Shown here one piece after another: positions 36,868-49,495 of a stretch of 64,000 nucleotides of DNA. Each line of letters opens with the position of its first letter. Position 1 is the first letter of the stretch. The DNA lies in assembly GCF_008831285.2 (NCBI RefSeq), contig NC_045148.1:2730001-2794000 (forward strand), in the 5' to 3' direction. Under the pieces are notes generated by a model. That model saw only the letters and a list, made by a program, of their open reading frames with translations, ran no database searches and had not been told where the DNA came from. A program made the position numbers and the translations under genes. The DNA is from Nymphaea colorata. Its lineage: Eukaryota > Streptophyta > Magnoliopsida > Nymphaeales > Nymphaeaceae.

Positions 36868-39461
36868 GTAATGCCCGTTATATTTTTGGGCAGGTCGGGT
36901 CGGTTCGGGACCCAAACCTGGACCCATAGCTTACCCGCGTAAGAGCCCGACGAGGGCTGTTTTCCCTCGTCCTCCTTTCGCTCTCCCCCTTTCGTTGCCT
37001 CACTTGCTGCTAGGGAGCTCCACGCAGAGAAGAAGAAGAAGACAAAGGTGGTGCCGGTGGCGGCGGTGACGACGGCGACTGAGGCGGTGGTGCCGGTGGC
37101 GGTGGTGACGACGGCGACTGAGGCGGCGGTGACGACGGCGACTGAGGCGGCGGTGACGACGGCGACTGAGGTGGCGGTGACGACGGCGACTGAGGCGGCG
37201 GCACTTGGGTAAACTCTTTTTCTCTCTCTTGTGCTTTGTTTTCTTTTCTCCGCCACTCTCATGCTCCCTTGCCCTCTCTGCTGCACGTTCTCTCTTCCTC
37301 TCTCTCGCCACTCTCTTTCCCCTTTCCACTAGCTCCCTCCCGCACGGTCCCTCTCCTCACTCACCCTCACTCTCCCACCGGCTCTCTCTCTTCTCTCACG
37401 TCCTCTCCTCCTCATTGCCCTTCTTCCCCATTTTTGTCTGAACCCTCCTTCCCTCGCTCTCTCTTCTGTCTGCCCCTTTCTGTCAGTGCCTCCCCTTGCC
37501 TGCACACTCCTTACGTGAGCTCTCTCCCCATTTTTTCTGTTTGTTTTTCCCCTTTTTCTCCAACCGAGCACTCTTTCTCATGGATTTCATCACTGTTTGT
37601 TAGGATTCCAGTTTGGGGAACGCGTTCTTCCCCTCGTATCAGCGTTTAGGTGGTGTTGGTGGTGGCGGCTTGGCACAATTTCTGCCATTTGGGAACCGAT
37701 TGTACGCTTGAGGTGGCTGTCGGAGGCGTCATAGCAGTTTGGACACTTAGATTGGGGTGAGCAAGGCCTATTTGAGCTTACATTATTGAATATTATCTAT
37801 AAGGGCATGTATAATTATTGTTTAAGCATTCTAGAATCTAGAATTGATGTTGGGACGCATGTTAGCGATTTTGCTTTTTGGGGGAAGAGTAGGATTATGT
37901 TGGAGAAGTGTTGATTCATGGCTATAATGATCATTTGCGCATGATGGGTCAATTTTTGAAGCAATAGGGAAGCATGGTTAGGATTGTGGTGTTGTGGAGA
38001 AGTGTACGACCGTCTTTGTGAACGCTTGGGAGCTTCTTCGTAGACGTGGGTAGCATGTGTGGGAAGGAAGAGGGGTACCTATTGGGAAGACACCTTCACT
38101 AAGGAAGCAAGAGAGAAATGGATTAGTGATCGATTCAAATCGATGGTGCGAAGCTTAAACCTTTGGAGGTAACCTCTAGGGCTGAAGAGAGACCCTTTTG
38201 AGGGCTTTGTGGGTCGACACTACCCTTCGATACCCTCTTGAGGCAATGGTGTGCCTCAATGATTTTGTTTTATATTTGTTTTGATTGTGAATCTAAACTA
38301 GTGTAGAGTTTAGTCATTTACCACTTGTGTATGTTTGCAGGTACACTAGGCACGTCTCGTCGACCTTGAGCAACCAGTTTCGAAGCTTGAGGCATTTTGA
38401 AGAGTTTGTGAGTGTGCCACAGGTATGGCAGCATTCCAGGCAAATCCCTTGCTTGGGGAAAATGTATGAATGTGTGTTCCTAGGGTCGTGGGATCCTAGG
38501 ATTGTGATGCAATTGATTGACTGTTTAGTGAATGAATGTCGGTATGCATGTAAATGTTTTGATATAAGATATGAATTGTTTTGGAAAGACTATGAGAAGT
38601 TGTTTTGAAAATGTTACGCATTTGCATATGCATGCTAGAATTGATAACTATTTAGGACAGATGAGGCGGTTATCGAGTTGAGTGTCTCCTCAACCCCAAT
38701 TGTGCCTTAGAAAGCATCTTAGAATGATAATTGCATAGGACAGCTACGAGCCAATCACAGATCGAGACTACTCTCTGTGGTTTGGCTAAGTTTTTGAAGA
38801 TGTGATTGATGTGATGAATGATGTGAATGTTTTGTTCTGTTGCATACACATTGTTGTGGGCAATTATGCAAATAATGGAATTGGAGGGCAATCGTACTCG
38901 TATTATATGACGGCTAGCTATGACTGTTATTGTTATGTGTAGACCTCGTGTGGAGGCAATTGGAGGTGTAGGTGCACTCGTGAAGTGCACCAACCTCATG
39001 AGCTAGCCAGTCAGTTTGTGAATGTGTTAATCTAATGATAAGAATGAATGAATAAGAGATGAAAGGCCAGTGGGATGTGGCTATGTGTTTGGGAGACGTC
39101 TCGCTTTTGCCACTGGTCTTGCCTGTTCGGAGTGCAGGCGGTGCAAGGCCCCAGGGTTCTGTTGTGTGTTGTGCTTAGAGCGTTGGGCTCCCGCCTTCCC
39201 ATCCTAGGTGTCCTAGGGAAGTCTAAGTATCTCTCCTTGGACTTCACACATCCATGGATGAGTGCTCTACCGCTGTAGTGGATGAAATGGATCCATATTG
39301 TTCTGGGCCACCACGGGGGTTGTCTCTCTGCTGTAGGTCGCCCGCGGTGTGCACGTGCCTGTGTTGCACCCACAGGAACTGTTAATACACTGAAGTTAAT
39401 GAAAATGTATTGTATATGATTGATTGTACGTGATTGAGATGCATGTGATCGTTGTGCTTAC
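36868..39461. repeat. Possible long solo LTR (about 2.5 kb)
   Basis: The segment starts TGTAATGCCCG, a start common among plant gypsy LTRs. It contains a GC-rich tandem repeat and a CT-rich leader-like region, and could end at CTTACA near 39461 or TTAATACA near 39396. No coding domain is present and no matching target duplication was found. The call is inference and the right end is uncertain. Confidence 0.3.
37058..37203. repeat. 24-bp GC-rich tandem repeat
   Basis: About five units of GGCGGCGGTGACGACGGCGA followed by CTGA, with a variant unit in the middle. The unit is a multiple of three, so it produces repetitive open frames (Pro/Ser/Gln or Val/Ala-rich) on the minus strand that I do not regard as genes. 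Confidence 0.9.
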
Positions 39462-39589
39462 AAATGCAAGTGAAATGTTTAAGCATGCCTTGCATGTGAT
39501 CGTTGTCATATTCAAAACAAAACAAATGTCAAACAACCACATGCAACAATAATCAATCGATAAAATAAACTTACTATTCAATTGATAAT

Positions 39590-40910
39590 CAGTAAACATT
39601 TGATCTGCTATAGTTCTTCTCATGGAATTGTTGTTTCCTCGCTGGTGTGTTTGGCATGCAATTTTCGGTTTGCTTACGACAAAATTATCATTTAAAGGTG
39701 CATCCTCATCATTAAATTGTTCGGCATTTGGATTTTGTTCAATTATGAAGTTGTGCAATGCACATGTAGGTAGAACAATTTGAACTTATTTTTTGAATGA
39801 ATACTGCACTTGCATTTTCAATATTAGTAAACAAGCTTTCAACATGTCGAAAGTTCTTTTTACTGCATTTCAGAGTGATGAATGCCTATGGTTGAATAAT
39901 TCTTCTGCAGTTCTAGGTGTGCGTGCCCCCGAGGTGTTAAATTCAGACATATGATAACGATGTCCTCGATAAGGTGTTAGCAAACCAACAATGTTTGGAT
40001 AACCCCCTTCAGCAAGATAGTATTTGCCTACAATTGAACACAAATTATTTAAACATCCGCACTTTTTTGTAAAAAGGAATATATTGGTTGGTGGAAGTAC
40101 ATACCTTCTAGGACCACAAATGGGTCAGTTGGATGATCAAGTGCATTGTATAAAACCCTTGAGTCTGTTGCACTTCCTTCCCATCCTGCCAAAACGTAGT
40201 GGAAACGAGTGTCGAATCCAACTACAACCATGACATTTTACGAAAGAAATCATTTTCTATTGTGAAATCTTTGTTGATCTGATGTTGGGACCCATGCAGG
40301 TACATAGGTGCCATCAATTGCTCCTAAACAATCCTATATTCATATGTGCAAGTTAGTCATGTTGTATGTTGGATGTTCTACGCGTTTTGTTGAGTTTATC
40401 AGACATTATGAAATTACCTGAAAATATGGAAAGAATCGTTTGAAATGGCGAATATTAGTTGGCATGTCATCATTGGGCCGCCGGACATAATCCTTACCCA
40501 TTATACATATTTCTCGTAGTACACAACTGAAGTACTTACTTATTGTTTGTCCTGAATGCTGAAAAGTATTCTGTGGCACGATTTCGTTCATTGTGTCTAA
40601 TTGTCAATTTAAAAATAGCTACTTGTTCTTCTATGCTAATGTCATGATCATCCTCCAATAATTTTTTAGTTCTTAGTGTGTTGCATGATGTTCGATATGT
40701 TTGTTGATCCATACGGAGTAAGTCCATAAAATTTCTAGGATGACCTTCAAGCATAAGTTGAACAAACGTTGTACCCGCAGATCTAAATGGATGAACAATT
40801 CTCATAGATGGAGGAAGTTGTTCTAACCAAAAGAAGACGAAGACAAAAACTAGCCGAATGAAATAAAACACTTGTTCTTCATCGTCAGTAAACATGTCAA
40901 TATCTATCAT
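39590..40910 (-). pseudogene. PIF/Harbinger transposase, inactivated
   Basis: Nuclease of cut-and-paste PIF/Harbinger elements (DDE_Tnp_4 family). Exon 1 (about 40418-40910) holds the N-terminal part with EEQVAIFKLTIRHNERNR and, after a frameshift near 40555, the TEYFQHSGQTISKYF region. Exon 2 (40105-40333) begins DCLGAIDGTYVPAWVP and contains [18 protein letters not shown]. Exon 3 (from 40027) has GKYYLAEGGYP, RHSSLRNAVKRTF and ALHNFI. Introns 40334-40417 and 40028-40104 have GT-AG ends. In-frame stops are TGA and TAA in exon 2 and TAA in exon 3. The motif usually ending in Asp-Ala/Ser-Gly-Tyr reads AEGGY here. It sits next to the ORF1 partner at 41151-42121. Confidence 0.9.
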
Positions 40911-41150
40911 TTTGAAACGACTGCAAGAATGTATAACAACACTTATTAAAGCACGTTCAATTTGAAGAAGGTGTGCATTTTATTGCACTAAAACGAAGTA
41001 CATAAAGAACAACCAGATTAAAGAACACATATAAAAAGTTGGGATTACACTAACAACACACAAGAAGCGGGTACAAACATGAAATATACAAATGTTGAAA
41101 CATTGAATATAAGACAATCATTCCTTATCTACGAATCGGAAAGTTTACCC

Positions 41151-42121
41151 TCAACCATGACACCGCTGTGAAGGTGGAAGGTTGACAAATATCATGTAAT
41201 TGGTGCCCTCTGCTAACATGTCGATACTCCTTACTTGTGTTTGTTCATCTATATGCCCAGTTTCAACCAACTCTTGCAGTATTTTGTAACATGTGACAAA
41301 TTGTACCCCTCTACATGTACGTGTCATTATATCTACATTGTCAGTAATACCGTTTAACAAATTATAGTACTCTTCATAATTGGTTGACCTGTGCCTTGTA
41401 GACCTACTTCTAGTCCTATTAGTTGCCATCAACAGAATTTCAGTGGTAGGAGTTGGAGGTTCTGGCGATTGTGATGGAGGACTATCTTCATGAAGCATTT
41501 GTGTAAAGGATTGTGAAGATTCAGGATTCATGTACATTGGAGTGGATTGAGATGCATGTGTATATGGTACTGGTTCATCGTCCTCATGTATCAAGCTGTT
41601 TAATGTGTTTGACTGTTTTCCAGTGGCATGAGAATCACCAAAGACCTCGGCGAACTAGTCAAAGTATCTCCATAACTTGGGACCTCTGTACTTTTTTCTA
41701 TTCGGATATTTCTGAAAAATTTTATGTGTTCAAATAAACATGTAGTAAAGACATGTCAGACATATAACCTAACAGTAACATCTCGATAACATGCCTCAAT
41801 GTAGTTACTCCATACTTGGGGGTCGATTTCAATACATTTGTTAATTGGGTCATACCCAAACCCGCTTATAATCATAATTTCTTTCATGATTGTTAAGTTG
41901 GGTTTTGAGTACTTCAATTTGTTTTTTATTTTGTCTTTACTGAATTCTGGACTGAATCTTTCCATCATACTTTTTTCAATTGCTATATATGCTTTAGACT
42001 TCAATCCTCCACCAGATTTCATACCAGGAATGCGTGATTGCTCCACAAGAAGCTAGACTAAATAGTCCATTTGTGCTTCAGTCCATGTCAGATTCTCCCT
42101 CGATGGACTGCTGTCCTCCAT
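41151..42121 (-). pseudogene. PIF/Harbinger ORF1 (Myb/SANT-like DNA-binding protein)
   Basis: Companion protein of Harbinger transposases, thought to bind element ends and carry the transposase to the nucleus. Start ATG at 42121 (MEDSSPSRENLTWTEAQ). Exon 1 runs to 41780 and carries the Myb/SANT-like domain, with SGGGLKSKAY and MMERFSPEF. A likely intron is 41712-41779. Exon 2 (41151-41711) has KKYRGPKLWRYFD and ends QRCHG. Two in-frame TAG stops, one at codon 23 (42053-42055) and one after WRYFD, inactivate it. The family also gives rise to host Myb-like proteins, but the adjoining transposase and stops favour a transposon relic. Confidence 0.85.
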
Positions 42122-43557
42122 GCTAATGTTTTGGATAATATTTCTTCACTACTAGATATTTGAGTTCGAACAATCTTGCATAACAGGTAATATGGAAAGA
42201 TCAATATTACAACAAACAAAAGTCAAGATATACAAGTAGCACTGCACAATTACCAAACAAGAAATAGTGCACGCTCAAACAAAAATCTCAAGAACACTGT
42301 AGACACCTCACTCTTGACAGCAAGGTTATAAACTGCTTAACAATACCATTCCCTTTTAGAAAGTAGCATGTGGTCAGTCTAGTGACTGCAACCTCACTAA
42401 ATAACAGAAACATAACAACAAAATTATGGACCAATGACATTAATCATAAACATTGGATGGCATTATCTAGAAATATAATGTCTTAAATTGTGTAAAACAC
42501 CATGCTACCAAGACATGATCAAACAGAAGAAAAAGGAATAATTTCAATTACTGATCAACAAGTAGGTTAGTGATTTTCAGTAGTTGAACCCATGATTATT
42601 GTCGATCTAGTAGTTTCTATTTCTGCAACCTTTTGTCTTAAACTGCAGATAGGTTAGTGATTTTTTGTTCGTAGGTTGAAAATGGTAACAACAGAACATC
42701 AGAAATTCAACCCAAGAATGAACAAAAGATACAGATTCTATGCAAACTTTCATGTAAAGCATAATGCACATGAACATGAACTTAGTGAAAGAGCTAACAG
42801 CGAAGGCCATAGTTAACATCTTCTAGTGCTGAAAACACTTACCAAAATCGGATGATTCAGTAATGAAACCTTCATGACCTGCAAAACAAGTACATTACAG
42901 AACCTATGTTAAGGAAAGGTAAGAGACATCAAAACCCCCAAATTGGAACTCCAAAATGCTAGATAATCACTATACTACTTCCTTTCCTCCTTTGCAACAA
43001 CCTAATCACATATTTTGAAACATATAACAACTTAGCATGGACATAATCATTCAGGAACATGACCTAAAGGGAAGCCTTGTGGCAATCAAGACTGCAATGC
43101 CAAATTAAAGAAAATAAATCAGGACCAATGAAAAAAGTGACTACAGAGCACACACGGCCTATGTTTCATTTCCCATCAAAGCACACAACCAGAGCAAAAT
43201 ACCTACAAAGATTTGAGATTTTGCAATGTCCAACCAAACAAAATATCAGTGAATGCACGAACCTCCAGCAAAGAATGCTTTATACAAGTTCAAGCGGCAA
43301 AGAATGCTTTATACAAGTTCAAGACAAGCTGTAGAGCAAAAATTTTTAAAAAAATGGGAGGAAGCGACAACGTTATACCATATATGAGAGAGATCCTGTT
43401 GTGGTCTGTGATTCTAGGAGCAACCAACGACTCTCAACTTCCCACTGAACTGAGGAACGTGCATAAGTCTTTCCGAAGAACCCTTACATGAAGCGAACGC
43501 TAGTGAAATCCTTGAAAACCTCGACGTGAGAGCTTTGTCCTTGCTTTTTGGGTCAAA

Positions 43558-43830
43558 TCTATACTTGCACGAAGGAGGAGAAGGGGGCTTTAGGCAGCGA
43601 CAGAGGAGAAGGGAGCTTGAGGCAGCGACAGAGGTAGATTGCGAAGGAGGAGAAGGGGGCTTCAGGCAGAGACAGAGGAGAAGGGAGCTTCAGGCAACAG
43701 AGGGGAAGAGAGCTTCAGGCAGCGACAGAGGTAGATCGCGAGGGTTCAGGCGGAAGGGTGGAGACGCGAGAGCTTCAGGCGGAAGGGTGGAGACGCGAGA
43801 GCTTCAGGCGGAAGGGTGGAGATGGGACAG
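43558..43830. repeat. Tandem repeats upstream of Harbinger ORF1
   Basis: Two layers are present. One is an imperfect unit with GGAGAAGGGGGCTT and AGGCAGCGACAGAGG (about 43573-43740). The other is a 29-bp unit GGCGGAAGGGTGGAGACGCG plus AGAGCTTCA, in about three copies (43750-43830). The open frame across them is an artefact of the repeat. Confidence 0.85.
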
Positions 43831-43990
43831 CTTCGATGGAGGTCCGACCTCTGACTTTTTTCCGCGTTAAATTTACCGAATTCATACGAATAATTCGCGT
43901 GAATTTTTCATGCGTTTGATGCTCTCATGTCATGGCAGTTGAAATTTCAACCGATCGTATACTTTTCACCCGCCCCTCCAATTTCCCCCC

Positions 43991-44006
43991 GCAATCAAAC
44001 ACAGCC
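43991..44006. repeat. Probable right terminus of the Harbinger element
   Basis: Read from outside, the sequence is GGCTGTGTTTGATTGC followed by GGGGGG, typical of PIF/Harbinger TIRs. It shares GTTTGATTGC with the left end of the element at 9051. I did not find the matching left TIR near 39.4-39.6 kb, so the element may be truncated there. Confidence 0.5.
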
Positions 44007-44643
44007 AAAGGAAATAGATGGAAAAGGACTGACTCAGTCCTTCAACAAGCAAAACTCGGCACAAGAAAGGAAAAATTATCAATAACATGTACCATAGCCT
44101 ACCCGATCGGTCCCAAACCATAGCTCCAAAAAAACGTTTCTAGACCAGCCCGATAATATATCAAATCGGTTTGACTGGGACCTGATTCGACTTGATTTAT
44201 TTTTTTATTTAATAATAATATATATATTATTAAAAAAGTATTTTATATTTAAAAACTTTTATTTTATATTTAAAAAATATTTTTTTAATCGAACCAAACT
44301 CAGGTTTTAGGTATCGGGTCAACCCGGATCCAACTATTATGAGGCCAGGTGATGCCCACGACAAAATCCATGCAACCAAATTCCACTTTGTTGGAGCCCC
44401 TATTGTTAAGATCTGCCCTGTAATTATCATTTGGTAAAACATCGGGGCCTAACCCCCGGCAGAGCTTCACAACGACGCACACGTGGCCGCGTCGAGGCCT
44501 CCGAACACTACAATTCGTGAGCGGCGGTCCAACAAATAAACCAGCTTGCCGGCCACAATCCTTTTTTCCTATTTCGTTCTCAAGCCCCTCAACTCGAAAT
44601 TTAAACAGCATCCCTTCTTTTTTCCCGTTCTACTAAGCCCTGA
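44007..44643. other. Non-coding DNA upstream of the ERGIC3 gene
   Basis: I see no gene. An AT-rich core at about 44195-44290 is flanked by weakly inverted GGTCC/CGGGTC-rich sequence (about 44107-44345), resembling a degraded small element. The remainder leads into the promoter of the gene at 44.6 kb. Confidence 0.4.
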
Positions 44644-44649
44644 TATATA
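44644..44649 (+). promoter_or_regulatory. Putative TATA box of the ERGIC3-like gene
   Basis: TATATA within TGATATATAGATTG, roughly 75 bp upstream of the first splice donor at 44724. It is consistent with a transcription start near 44675. Sequence match only. Confidence 0.5.
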
Positions 44650-44674
44650 GATTGCCGTTTCCACTCTCCCGATT

Positions 44675-47600
44675 TTGCTCCAGCGAGCTTCAGTACAATC
44701 ACGTCGCCTCCGTTACCGGCGAGGTAATCTGTCCTGTCTCTGTCTCTCTCTCTTTAACAGCCCGTCATGCCGGAAGGAATTAGGGCTTTTATCTCCTATT
44801 TGGCCTTCTTCTCTTCAGCTCCTTTCTCTGTTCTGTCCTTGATTTGGGGGTCGACAAATACGTCTCTTTTGTTAGCAAGTACGACGCCCTCGTTTTTGAA
44901 CACAAAAATGATCTGTGGCCTGAACATATTCTGGAGACATGATCTTGTTCTATTTGCATCGGTTTTGTTTCTATTGTAGTCATTGTGATTGTGATTGCAT
45001 TTTTTATTGGCAGGATATCGAGGCGAATTCTGAAGTTAGCTTGCATTGCTGGAAATGAAGCTCCAAGCTTTGAGAAACCTTGATGCATTTCCTCGTGCGG
45101 AGGAGCATTTACTCAAGAAAACACAATCGGGTGGAGTTGGTAGATGCCGACACTTCAGAATATTCTTCTTTTTGCGAATAAACTAGTGAATTGTTACTCT
45201 ATTCGTGCTCTACTCCTTACATTCTCTATGATGGTTGTGAACAAGTTTAACCACTGATTTTGAAAGCTTCTGACATGAAAATATCTGTGTATATTAGATA
45301 TAAACATGAGGGATGAGTAAAATTTGTGGCATACAAATATTGCCTGAACACATTTATGTCGTTGTAATTAGGTAATCAATGAGAATCCTTTATTTTATAT
45401 GTCGTTAAATTAAGTAATGACTGACAATCCTTTATGGCATTGAAATCATCTGATCAAATGATCAAAATCGTCCCCTGTTTTGAAACCTTGCGATAAATGA
45501 TCTAGTGACCAAATAAATTTGATGGATGTGATCTGAAGAGTTTATTTAGCAAAGAAAATTTTTTGGGTCACACTATTTGAGTTTTGAAGAAGTAAGATCA
45601 AGGACTAGTTGGTCCACCTGTCCTAGTCAATTGACTACAAATAACAAATATAGTTTAGAATTTAGATATATACAAATATATAAAATATTTATCTACATAA
45701 CAAATGCACATATATTTGTAGGTCAGAAATTAGTTGGCTGACCAAGGACTTGGTTGACTAATTGATTAGTTTGACAAACTAGTCACTGGTTTAAAGCATA
45801 GTTCGGTTCATAACCGACTCAATGAACTGGTTGGACTAGTCGGGGATTTTGACAACTATAATATGTATATGCATGGTCCATGAATTCCATCTTTCCAACT
45901 TTATCCATTGTCTGGCACTGTCTAGTTGATTCAACTGAACTCTAGCTGTTTTTTTTTTTTTTTTTTTTTAAATCCAACTTTATGGATGAATGCGAAGTCT
46001 TAAAACCTATCTCCAGAAAAATCTCAAGAAAAAACAAGGATGCAGAGATCAATTTCATAAGTGATAAAAAGGTTGATTCTTTTTTTTTTTTCTGAAAAGA
46101 AGGGGGCATAAAATCGTATCTTTGGTTCAGGCTTTGACAATCTTTTTCTTCACATGTATGTATATATGTGTGTGTGTGTATGTATGTATGTATAAAATGA
46201 TCAAGTGATCAATTATATTTGATGGATGTCATATTTTCTAAATAATTTATTTAACAAACAAATTTTTTGTATCAACACTATTTGAGTTTTGAAGAAGGAA
46301 GATCAAGGGCATAAAAAAACAACTCTACTCATAATGCATCAAAAGTTAATGGGTTAAAAAAGTCATGATTTTGTTTCTAGAAAATATGTTCCAGGTTCTG
46401 GAACTTAGAAAACTGTTATGTATCTGTCCATACTATAGGTGAAAGTCCATTGTAACAAATAACATGAGATTTTCAAAAATCTCACGATAAAATTTATGAG
46501 AAAAAACAGGCAAAACAAGATAAACAGGAGAATTTAACAATATTTTGAAAATATCATCACAACAAAAATCACAAGTTTTTTTTTTGTTTTTTTCCCAAGG
46601 GTTTGAGATTTTTTATTTTTCAGGATGTTTAGGATTTTTGGAAACTCAGCAACTTTTTCAAAATTGCTGACATTTTCTCAAGATTTTTTGAAGAAAAATA
46701 ACTTTGCCGAGAAAATACCCTAGACAACCCTGCTGACATTTTCCCGAGAATGATATTTGTGACAATGGGTGAAAGTGAAACTACCATTTCTTTGACTTAG
46801 AGCAGAAGGGCACACCACAGCATGGGGAACATCATTCAATTCTCTCTTATATATAAATGTGTGTGTGAATGATGGCTAGTGGCTACTCTATCATTTAAGA
46901 TAAAAATGCTTTGGTCATCGTGAGTTGCAATTTATGGATGTTGCACCTTTTGTTGGTTGCATCTTCCTTGCTTCATATTATAACACACATATGGAGTATA
47001 TGTCATACTTGCTTGTACTTGTGTATGTCTGTTTCAAGGAGGTTGCCCATCCTGCTTCCTTAAGAAAGCACGTCCTAGCAAAATAAATGATCCTAATTAA
47101 AAGTCCAGACTCTGACCCTCCTGAATGCCATGGTTGGAATTTTTGGATGTGCAAATAGGAAAAAGTTCTAACAATCTTTTGGCTGCAGATTTCCAGTCTG
47201 TACAAATCCAATCCACACATAAAAGTAAATTGATCTGAAAGCTTTTCTTTTTTTTATGTTTTTTTTCTTCTTCTGATCATGAGACCCACACAACCAGCTG
47301 TTTTCAGAAGGACACTTAAAAATGGTTCTTCTTTTCTTGCTAAGTGAATGCATCTACAATTGTAATCCTTTTTTAGCATTGGTGAGGCTCTTACCATTGT
47401 GGTTTCTCCTAGCTTGTTGAGCTCAGACTTTCTCGACTTGGTTTAAGCTCAACTGCAGTATGCTTTTCTTTGATAAAAAAGAAATCCTTCCATACAATCT
47501 GATAGCGGGATATACTTCTCATCACATTAAGATTATTCGAAGATTGGTTTAAGTAGTCCATTAATCAATGAACACATCCAAGTTTTACTACTCAATGCAA

Positions 47601-49462
47601 TTTGGAGAACAAAATAACCTTTATTATCTTGAGTTAGAATTTCTCTATCATGGATTTTGTTAGTAATGAAATATCAGAGGTGTAGTTTTATATTTGAGAT
47701 TCCTAGACTCTGCAATTTGGAACGTTTTACTTTTCATCAGAAGCCTGACCTAGTGGTTGTTATTGCCAATATGTAAAATAACCTTTATTATGTTGAGTTA
47801 GAATTTCTCTATCATGGATTTTGTTAGTAATGAAATATCAGAGGTGTCGTTTTATATTTGAGATTCCTAGACTCTGCAATTTGGAACGTTTTACTTTTCA
47901 TCAGAGGTCTGACCTAGTGGTTGTTATTGCCAATATGTAACATGCATTACAGCTTAACCTTTTGGCTAAGTGAAGATTTCTCTGATTCTGTCTCAGTTCA
48001 CTTTTGATGGTTTCGGTTCATTGTGAATCCTTGATGGTTTCAGTTCATTGTGAATCTTGTATACGAATAAACTGATGTGAGATGGTATTTTTGTCTTTGT
48101 AGTTTCAATGATTGGTCTAGCTGTCATGGCCCTGTTGTTTATTCATGAGTTGAAGTACTATCTGACAGTTGAAAAAGTGCATCAGGTATTAAGCATGTTT
48201 GTTGTTAAACATTGGTGTATTTTTGGAAATTCATCATTGATATTATATACTTTGGATATTTGATTTTGTATAACCTGTTTGCCTGTTCTGTGTCTATCTG
48301 CCCTAGATGTCTGTGGATGTAAAGCGCGGAGAGACACTTCCAATCAATATAAACATGACATTTCCTTCATTGCCTTGTGATGGTTCGTTCACTGATTCTA
48401 TTTCGCTTTTGTTTCAACATTTTCTCTTTACTTACCATTACTATGTATCATTATGACTGTGTACTTTTTGAATTGTAATTTCTAGATGTTGAAACATTTT
48501 GCAGTTTTGAGTGTTGATGCCATTGACTTGTCTGGAAAACATGAAGTAGACCTTGATACAAATATTTGGAAGGTATGCTTTATTTGTATATGTAGTCAAG
48601 TGCTCTTGTAGAATTTTTTGTAGGCTCTTCTGGCTATTTTGACAGCCTAGTCGCTATGGTTGTACATGATTGAAGAACTAGCATGCCTAGGCCCTTACCA
48701 ATATGCCTTGGCATGTCTAGGTTGTGAATCCACTCCAAATATCAATATGTGAGCCATTTACAAGACTTGCACCTCTCAAAAAATGTTGCATTTTTTTATT
48801 ACCTATAAATGAAACATGGTAGAGGTATAGAATACCTTAGATCACTTGGGTGGTTCTTGGCTTAGATCATCATGTCCCCTATGTAACATGGGTGTGGACA
48901 CCTACACAAAACATTTTCAGAAAACTTGGGAGAGGGGATGGCCATATAAACACACACACACACACACATACATATGTATATATGTATGTGTAGTAACAAT
49001 AACATTTAAGTAAGCAAACATTTATATTCATTATTTACATTTAGAAAATGTAGTTTACTAAATAAATAAGTATCAAACTGTTAAAGAACTCATGTCCAAC
49101 TGTGTTGACGAGTGCAACCTTCTTCCAGACATAGCTCTCTCCTTCTCTCTCTCTCTCATGCATATACATAAAGACTAGTCACACAGTTGCACCAAATATG
49201 GTGGAGCACTTGCGTCTACGTGGGTGTGGCCCGACACGGCACCTGGCTCTGTCAAACTGAGTCGAGTGTTGCTGACCGCACCCGTTCTTCTTTTCTCTCT
49301 CTCTTTTTTTTTTTTTCCATTTGTCTCCTCCTATATTTTCCTCTTCCTTTTCCCTCTTCTTTCTCTCCTCCCCTACTTTATTTAATAAAACTTTGAGTTT
49401 TATGTGACATTAAGGTAACCTTGATAAAAAAAGATTTAAAAATATAGACAATTAAAATTACT

Positions 49463-49495
<33 letters not shown>

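Larger units (their letters stand above)
45140..48102 (+). other. ERGIC3 coding intron 1 (2.96 kb)
   Basis: No gene is visible inside. It contains a MITE (46447-46768), a 164-bp tandem duplication (47611-47938), poly-T tracts and, near 48003-48060, two copies of a unit of about 29 bp (GATGGTTTCAGTTCATTGTG). A stretch at about 45600-45860 has repeated GGTTGACTAGT-like motifs typical of a degraded dispersed repeat. Confidence 0.75.

Noticed and set aside
36855-37649. Several open frames of 60-143 codons on both strands
   Set aside because: They follow the 24-bp GC-rich repeat and the adjacent CT-rich tract, overlap on several frames and have biased composition; no domain is visible.
43526-43870. 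114-codon plus-strand open frame
   Set aside because: It runs through the tandem repeats at the Harbinger terminus and is explained by them.
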